This document shows, piece after piece, positions 33,952 through 38,165 of a DNA stretch of 38,165 bases. The notes beneath the pieces are model-generated. The model made no database searches. It worked only from the letters and a program-made list of their open reading frames with translations, and was not told where the DNA came from. Made by a program: the position numbers and the translations under genes. Position 1 is the stretch's first letter. Each line of letters starts with the position of its first letter. The stretch comes from Pseudomonadota bacterium (GTDB lineage Bacteria; Myxococcota_A; UBA796; SXON01). The DNA is taken from NCBI GenBank assembly GCA_005778355.1, contig SXON01000210.1, forward strand, positions 1 through 38,165. Reading direction: 5' to 3'.

Positions 33952-34835
33952 GCTTCAGCTCCCGGGCGCCGGGCCCGTAGGTAGTCGCGGATGAAGTATT
34001 CGCCCGCCTTGTAGGACGACCGAACGAGCGGCCCGCTCGCGACGAAGGCGAATCCCATGGCGCGGCCGTCCGCGGCGAGCGCATCGAAGTCGGCGGGAGG
34101 GACGAAATGCTGCACCGGCAGGTGGTTCTCGCTGGGGCGCAGGTACTGTCCCAGGGTGAGGAAGTCCACGTCGATGGCCCGCAGTGCTGCCATCGCCCCG
34201 CGAACCTCCTCGATCGTTTCCCCGTGACCGAGCTGGATCGAGGTCTTCGTCAAGAAACCGCGGCGCTTGGCGTGCGCGAGCACGGCCAGGCTCTGGTCCC
34301 AGTTCGCCCGCGGGTCGCGCACCGGCGTTTGCAGCCGGGGGACCGTCTCCACGTTGTGCGAGAGCACGTCGGGGCACGCCACCAGGAGCACGTCGAGCAG
34401 GGCCTCGCGGCCGTGGAAGTCGGGGATCAGCGTCTCCACCAGCGTGGCGGGGCTCGTGGCCCGGCAGGCCTCGATGCAGGCGGCGAAGTGACCGGCCCCC
34501 TCGTCGGGCAGGTCGTCGCGATTCACGCTGGTGATGACCACGTAGTCGAGCTCAAGCTCGCGGATGGCCTGGGCCACGTTCAGGGGCTCATCCGCGTCGG
34601 GCGGCGCCGGTTTGCGCGAGGTGTCGACCGCGCAGAAGCGGCAACCCCGGGTGCAGGTGTCGCCCAGCACCATGAAGGTGGCCGTGCCCCCGCCCCAGCA
34701 CTCGCCCATGTTCGGGCAGTGCGCTTCCTCGCACACCGTGTGGAGCTTGAGCGTGCGTGCCCGAGCCTTGATGCGGGAATAGCGCTCGCCCCCGGGCATC
34801 CGGACACGCAGCCACTCCGGACGGTTGCCGACCAT
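33948..34835 (-). CDS. lipA: Lipoyl synthase
   Basis: 295 residues. Auxiliary cluster cysteines 35, 40, 46 (CEEAHCPNMGEC), radical SAM cysteines 61, 65, 68 (CTRGCRFC) and the C-terminal RSSYKAGE with the serine ligand are all present. LipA inserts sulfur into octanoyl groups on E2 and related proteins. It leads the lipA/E1-beta/E2/E1-alpha cluster and probably lipoylates Lys42 of that E2. ATG with GGGAGGG upstream. Divergent from the HisKA-like gene. Confidence 0.97.
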   Translation of the reverse strand: MVGNRPEWLRVRMPGGERYSRIKARARTLKLHTVCEEAHCPNMGECWGGGTATFMVLGDTCTRGCRFCAVDTSRKPAPPDADEPLNVAQAIRELELDYVVITSVNRDDLPDEGAGHFAACIEACRATSPATLVETLIPDFHGREALLDVLLVACPDVLSHNVETVPRLQTPVRDPRANWDQSLAVLAHAKRRGFLTKTSIQLGHGETIEEVRGAMAALRAIDVDFLTLGQYLRPSENHLPVQHFVPPADFDALAADGRAMGFAFVASGPLVRSSYKAGEYFIRDYLRARRPGAEA

Positions 34836-34968
34836 CGACCCTCCCGGGGTGCCGTCCCTACCCTCCCGCAGCGCGACGCGCCAAGCGTCACCGGCCCTAT
34901 GGACCGACCCTGAGCCAAGGGCCCGTCAACTCCACCGCGACGAAGTGTCGCGAGAGCCTGGAATCGCG

Positions 34969-34974
34969 TACAAT
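34969..34974 (+). promoter_or_regulatory. -10-like TACAAT before a possibly leaderless gene
   Basis: TACAAT ends 9 bases before the ATG of the HisKA-like gene, so the transcript would start about at the ATG. The -35 region is weak. Low-certainty call. Confidence 0.35.
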
Positions 34975-34983
34975 CCACCACGA

Positions 34984-35334
34984 ATGACAGGATCCTCGCC
35001 CACTGTGCTTCCTTCCCCCGATCCGGGCAACGCCGCCGAAGAGCCCGAGGCGCTGTCCGCCCACGAGAAGGCGCTGGCGCAGATTGTCCCCCTCGCCGCG
35101 CACGCGCTGAGCCAGCCTGCGAACGTGTTGCAAGGCTACTGTGAGATCCTGGCCGTCACCGACGCGCCAGAACACCGAGATCGGGCCGTGGCCGCCATCC
35201 AGCGGGCCAGCGAGCAGATCGCCGACATCCTCGGTGATCTACGCCGGGCGGCGCAGTCCATGGAGGGGGTCGACCGTTTCCGCGAGCGACACGACGGGCG
35301 GCGGGCGAAGCGGGTGCCGAACAACGACGGTTAG
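34984..35334 (+). CDS. Stand-alone HisKA-like dimerisation domain protein
   Basis: 116 residues. Residues about 36-60, PLAAHALSQPANVLQGYCEIL, align with the H-box helix of histidine kinases (His40 as possible phosphoacceptor), and a second helix (RAVAAIQRASEQIADILGDL) completes a DHp-like hairpin. There is no ATPase domain, no sensor part and no membrane segment. It may act as a phosphotransfer or kinase-interaction module. No ribosome site is evident; a -10-like box lies just before the ATG. Confidence 0.7.
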   Translation: MTGSSPTVLPSPDPGNAAEEPEALSAHEKALAQIVPLAAHALSQPANVLQGYCEILAVTDAPEHRDRAVAAIQRASEQIADILGDLRRAAQSMEGVDRFRERHDGRRAKRVPNNDG

Positions 35335-35358
35335 GATGCGGCCCCCCGAGGAGGACTC

Positions 35359-36639
35359 GTGACCCTGCACTTCCTTATGCTCCTGGCTGTCCCAGGCTGT
35401 GACGATGGCGCCGCGAAGAACCCCGGCGACAGCAGCGCCGACGCGGACACCGACACCGACACCGACACCGACTCCGATTCGGACGCCGACACCGACACCG
35501 GCGACACCGACAGCGGCGACACCGACACCGACAGCGGCCCCGACACCGGGCCGCCCGACAGCGGCGACACCGGCAACCCGCCGCCCAGCGGCCCCTACTA
35601 CGGCCCACCCGCCGGCTTCGCGCTGGTGGGCGACCGCGTGAGCGGCAACAGCGACGAGGTGGCGGTGTGGGTGATCAACCCCTCCGACGGCAGCACCACC
35701 ACCGTCGCCGACCTCACGGTGCGTGCCGACAGCGTGGGCTCCTGCGGCGCCTCCTTCGTGTGGGTGCTCGAGTCCAACAACAGCGCGAGCGAGAGCGACT
35801 ACGCCTACGGCGTCGACGCCACGACCGGCACGCTCACCGTTACCATCGACCTCGGCCCCCTTTTCGGCCCGCAGGCCTTCGTCTCGCGGGGCAACGCCTA
35901 CGCGGTCGGCGGGCTGAGCAGCGTGGCCACATTCGGCCAGGACGGCGTGCTCGCCTCGACCGTCGACCTGAGCGCCTACGCCGATAGCGACGGCACGCCC
36001 GAGGTGATGGCGCTCGCGGACTCCCCGGACGGCGTCATCGCGGTGCTCGGTCGCGTGTCGTCGAGCGGCTACGACCAGTCTGCGGTGGTCGTGTTCGACT
36101 CCATCGACGGCACCATCGTCGGCAACGGCCTGCTCAACGGCGTCAACGCGGGTCGCAGCATGGCCTACGGTCCCGACGGCGTCACCGTGATCCTCGACCC
36201 CACCAAGACCGACGGCGTCACCAACGAGGACGGCGGCGTCGAGGGCTTCAGCGTGTCGACCTGGGCCTCCACGGGCACGATCATGGACTTCACCGGCGTG
36301 GAGCGCGTCGCCACCACGATGTCGACGACCGACAACACCGTGGTCGCCGCGGTGAAGGACGACGCGGGCGCCATCAACATCATCCGCTACGACCGCTCGG
36401 GCGGCGCGATCAACACCGTGCCGGCCAACACCATCACCAACGGGCTGGCGGTCTTGTCGACCTCCTTCCTCTCGGCCGAGGGCAACGGCGCCAGCAGCAA
36501 GGTGGTCGCCTACGGCCCCGACGGCGCCACGCAGAGCACCGCCACCATCGGCGCCGACGTTCGCGGACTCTGGGGTTGTTCGCCGCCCCCCGCCGCGCCG
36601 GAAGACACCGGTGCCCCCGACACCGGCGCGCCCGAGTAG
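35359..36639 (+). CDS. Asp/Thr-rich lipoprotein, propeller-like
   Basis: 426 residues from GTG with GAGGA upstream. The signal ends VPGC (lipid Cys14). Residues about 25-70 are almost only Asp, Thr, Ser and Gly, with the DNA there a near-tandem GACACC repeat. The main part has recurring strands (VAVWVINPSDGSTTTVADL, YAYGVDATTGTLTVTIDL, VVVFDSIDGTIVGNGLL) like a WD/NHL-type propeller. The tail is a DTGAPDTGAPE-like stretch. Role unknown; surface adhesive or structural by appearance. Confidence 0.85.
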   Translation: MTLHFLMLLAVPGCDDGAAKNPGDSSADADTDTDTDTDSDSDADTDTGDTDSGDTDTDSGPDTGPPDSGDTGNPPPSGPYYGPPAGFALVGDRVSGNSDEVAVWVINPSDGSTTTVADLTVRADSVGSCGASFVWVLESNNSASESDYAYGVDATTGTLTVTIDLGPLFGPQAFVSRGNAYAVGGLSSVATFGQDGVLASTVDLSAYADSDGTPEVMALADSPDGVIAVLGRVSSSGYDQSAVVVFDSIDGTIVGNGLLNGVNAGRSMAYGPDGVTVILDPTKTDGVTNEDGGVEGFSVSTWASTGTIMDFTGVERVATTMSTTDNTVVAAVKDDAGAINIIRYDRSGGAINTVPANTITNGLAVLSTSFLSAEGNGASSKVVAYGPDGATQSTATIGADVRGLWGCSPPPAAPEDTGAPDTGAPE

Positions 36640-36675
36640 CCGCCGCTGGGATAGCCCCGCGGTCGAGTCGAACCC

Positions 36676-37170
36676 TTGCTCCCGCTCGGTCCCCTCGAAG
36701 TCCGTCGCCCGCAGCTCCGGCCCGAGGTGTGCAAGCTCATCGGCATGGTCTGCCACGGGCACGTCGATGGCCAGCTCATGCTGCCCGTGGGACAGCTGGT
36801 GCGCATGTTCGGGGTCAACGTGACCCCAGAGCTCCAGGCCCTGATCGACGAGCGGGGCGACCTGCACTTCTCGGGTGAGCAGTTCAGCAACCAGGGGCCG
36901 ACAATTCGGCGCGAGGTGCGCCTGCGTGGCATGCCGGCCGACCTCGAGATCGCCTCGCCGCTCACGGGGACGATCGAGCGCGGCTTCGATCATTTCACGC
37001 TCACCTTCACGCCCGGCCAGAGTTTCCGCGTGGGGCGTTTCATCTTCGAGGCGGAGCTCGCGAAGCTGGCGGTTAATGCGGATCGCGTGGTCCTGGAGCT
37101 GCGCCCCGCGGGGGTCGTCAAGGTGGAGCTCACGCCCGCGCCGCCGGTCGGCGCGCCGCCGGCCGGATAG
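36676..37170 (+). CDS. Unknown protein
   Basis: 164 residues from a TTG start with no good ribosome site. It contains a possible dimer-like acid-hydrophobic mid section (DLEIASPLTGTIERGFDHFTLTF) and a Pro-rich tail. No signal peptide, no known motif. Frame support is codon use and position between the lipoprotein and icmF. It might be cotranscribed with icmF (25-base gap). I do not recognise the family. Confidence 0.6.
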   Translation: MLPLGPLEVRRPQLRPEVCKLIGMVCHGHVDGQLMLPVGQLVRMFGVNVTPELQALIDERGDLHFSGEQFSNQGPTIRREVRLRGMPADLEIASPLTGTIERGFDHFTLTFTPGQSFRVGRFIFEAELAKLAVNADRVVLELRPAGVVKVELTPAPPVGAPPAG

Positions 37171-37195
37171 CCCCGGCGCATCGCAGGAGCCGGGC

Positions 37196-38165
37196 ATGTC
37201 AGCCGAGCGCTACCACCCGAGCCACAAGATCCGCGTCGTCACCGCGGCGTCGCTGTTCGACGGCCACGATGCCAGCATCAACATCATGCGACGGCTGCTC
37301 CAGCAGCTCGGCGCCGCGGTGATCCACCTCGGCCACACCCGGTCGGTAGACGACATCGTGACCGCCGCGATCGCGGAGGACGCGCAGGCGATCGCCGTGT
37401 CGTCGTACCAGGGCGGCCACAACGAGTACTTCCGTTACATGCGCGACCTGCTGGTGGAGCGCGGCGCCGGGCACGTGAAGATCTTCGGCGGCGGCGGCGT
37501 CGTGATCGTGCCCGAGGAGATTCGGGCGCTGCACGAGCACGGGATCGAGCGCATCTACTCGCCGGAAGACGGGCGCCGGATGGGCCTCGCCGGGATGATC
37601 GGCGACCTCTTGCGACGCGCCGACTTCGACCCGCTCGACGCCGGCGCCGACCTTGCCGGGGTGCAGGCAGGCAAACCCGGTGCGGTGGCACGCGCGATCT
37701 CGCTCGCCGAGGCCGGTCGATTGTCGGCCACCGAGCGGGAGGTGCTCGGGACCATGGCTCAACGCCCCGTTCCGGTGGTGGGTCTCACGGGCACCGGGGG
37801 CGCGGGCAAGTCGAGCTTCTGCGACGAGCTGGTGCGCCGCTACGCGATGGACTTTCCCGCCGACCGCATCGCGATCGTGAGCATCGACCCCACCCGCAAG
37901 AAGACCGGTGGCGCCTTGCTCGGCGACCGCATCCGCATGAACGCGATTCGCGGCGAGCGGGTCTTCATGCGCTCCCTCGCCACGCGCGGGGAGAAGGGCG
38001 AGCTGTCACCCGCCGTGAAGGACGCCATCATGGTGTGCAAGGCCGGCGGCGCCGATATCATCTTGGTGGAGACGAGCGGCATCGGCCAGTCCGACGCTGG
38101 GATCGTGGAGGTGAGCGACGTGAGCGTGTACGTGATGACGCCCGAGTTCGGCGCGCCGTCGCAGC
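37196..38165 (+). CDS. icmF: IcmF-type fused isobutyryl-CoA mutase, 5' part
   Basis: First 323 residues; the gene runs off the right edge. The N-terminal cobalamin domain has the DGHD motif (22-25) and GGGGVVI; the second part is a MeaB-like G-protein with P-loop GTGGAGKS (199-206), then SIDPTRKKTGGALLGDRIRM and ILVETSGIGQSD. B12 domain then G-chaperone then mutase is the IcmF order, about 1090 residues in full. It interconverts isobutyryl- and n-butyryl-CoA, or related acyl-CoAs. ATG with GCAGGAG upstream. Confidence 0.93.
   Translation, partial: MSAERYHPSHKIRVVTAASLFDGHDASINIMRRLLQQLGAAVIHLGHTRSVDDIVTAAIAEDAQAIAVSSYQGGHNEYFRYMRDLLVERGAGHVKIFGGGGVVIVPEEIRALHEHGIERIYSPEDGRRMGLAGMIGDLLRRADFDPLDAGADLAGVQAGKPGAVARAISLAEAGRLSATEREVLGTMAQRPVPVVGLTGTGGAGKSSFCDELVRRYAMDFPADRIAIVSIDPTRKKTGGALLGDRIRMNAIRGERVFMRSLATRGEKGELSPAVKDAIMVCKAGGADIILVETSGIGQSDAGIVEVSDVSVYVMTPEFGAPSQ

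Noticed and set aside
36676..37170. Treating the unknown 164-residue ORF as a regulator of icmF
   Set aside because: Only position supports it; no DNA-binding or ligand domain is visible, so it was left as unknown.
35239..37197. A 652-residue minus-strand ORF over the lipoprotein and unknown gene
   Set aside because: Gly/Val/Asp-rich reverse translation of repeats, no motif; the plus-strand lipoprotein has a signal and ribosome site.

Overview
The window is GC-rich bacterial DNA with tightly packed genes and many GTG or TTG starts. It also has many short-signal lipoproteins, one of them with a long Asp/Thr tract and a DTGAPDTGAPE-like tail. Together with an IcmF-type mutase, a LURP-like protein and an rSAM/selenodomain-type glycosyltransferase, this suggests Myxococcota or a related former deltaproteobacterium. 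That placement is inference; there is no rRNA or other marker gene here.

Left third (1-14.7 kb): a complete type I-G (formerly I-U) CRISPR-Cas locus. A 58-repeat array (395-4625) is read on the minus strand. Its leader (4626-4830) lies between the array and cas2, and its decayed terminal repeat is at the far left. To the right, seven minus-strand genes form one translationally coupled unit: WYL regulator, cas3 (C-terminal HD), csx17/cas8, csb1/cas7, csb2 (cas5-cas6), cas4-cas1 fusion, cas2. At the extreme left edge is a fragment of a three-CxxC zinc-ribbon protein of a kind I associate with transposon neighbourhoods.

14.7-16.3 kb: a HigB/HigA-type toxin-antitoxin pair with a third coupled gene of unknown function, divergent from the CRISPR operon and with a readable sigma70-like promoter. 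16.3-21.0 kb: a radical SAM protein, a glycerophosphodiesterase lipoprotein and a nucleoside hydrolase on the minus strand, then a PLC-like lipoprotein and a family 2 glycosyltransferase on the plus strand.

21.0-26.2 kb: the most interesting part. It is a compact three-gene operon encoding (1) an 1105-residue protein with an N-terminal PD-(D/E)xK nuclease-like domain, a degenerate NTPase-like region and a long helical C-terminus, (2) an AAA_21/OLD-like ATPase, and (3) a small RloB/TOPRIM-like protein. I propose it as an uncharacterised anti-phage system that joins a RloAB/PARIS-like ATPase-effector pair to a giant nuclease-sensor protein.

26.2-38.2 kb: mostly envelope and housekeeping genes. 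They include a DUF547 protein, several lipoproteins, nagZ, methylmalonyl-CoA epimerase, a LURP/scramblase-like protein, a Cys-rich lipoprotein and a 7Fe ferredoxin. A lipA/2-oxoacid-dehydrogenase-like cluster follows, whose two E1-like subunits look catalytically degenerate. Then come a lone HisKA-like domain, the Asp/Thr-rich lipoprotein, an unknown protein and the 5' end of icmF, cut by the window edge. IcmF, the epimerase and the E2 point to branched-chain or propionyl-type acyl-CoA metabolism. Apart from the array, its leader and the 226-394 trailer region, no gene-free stretch longer than about 200 bases was seen.
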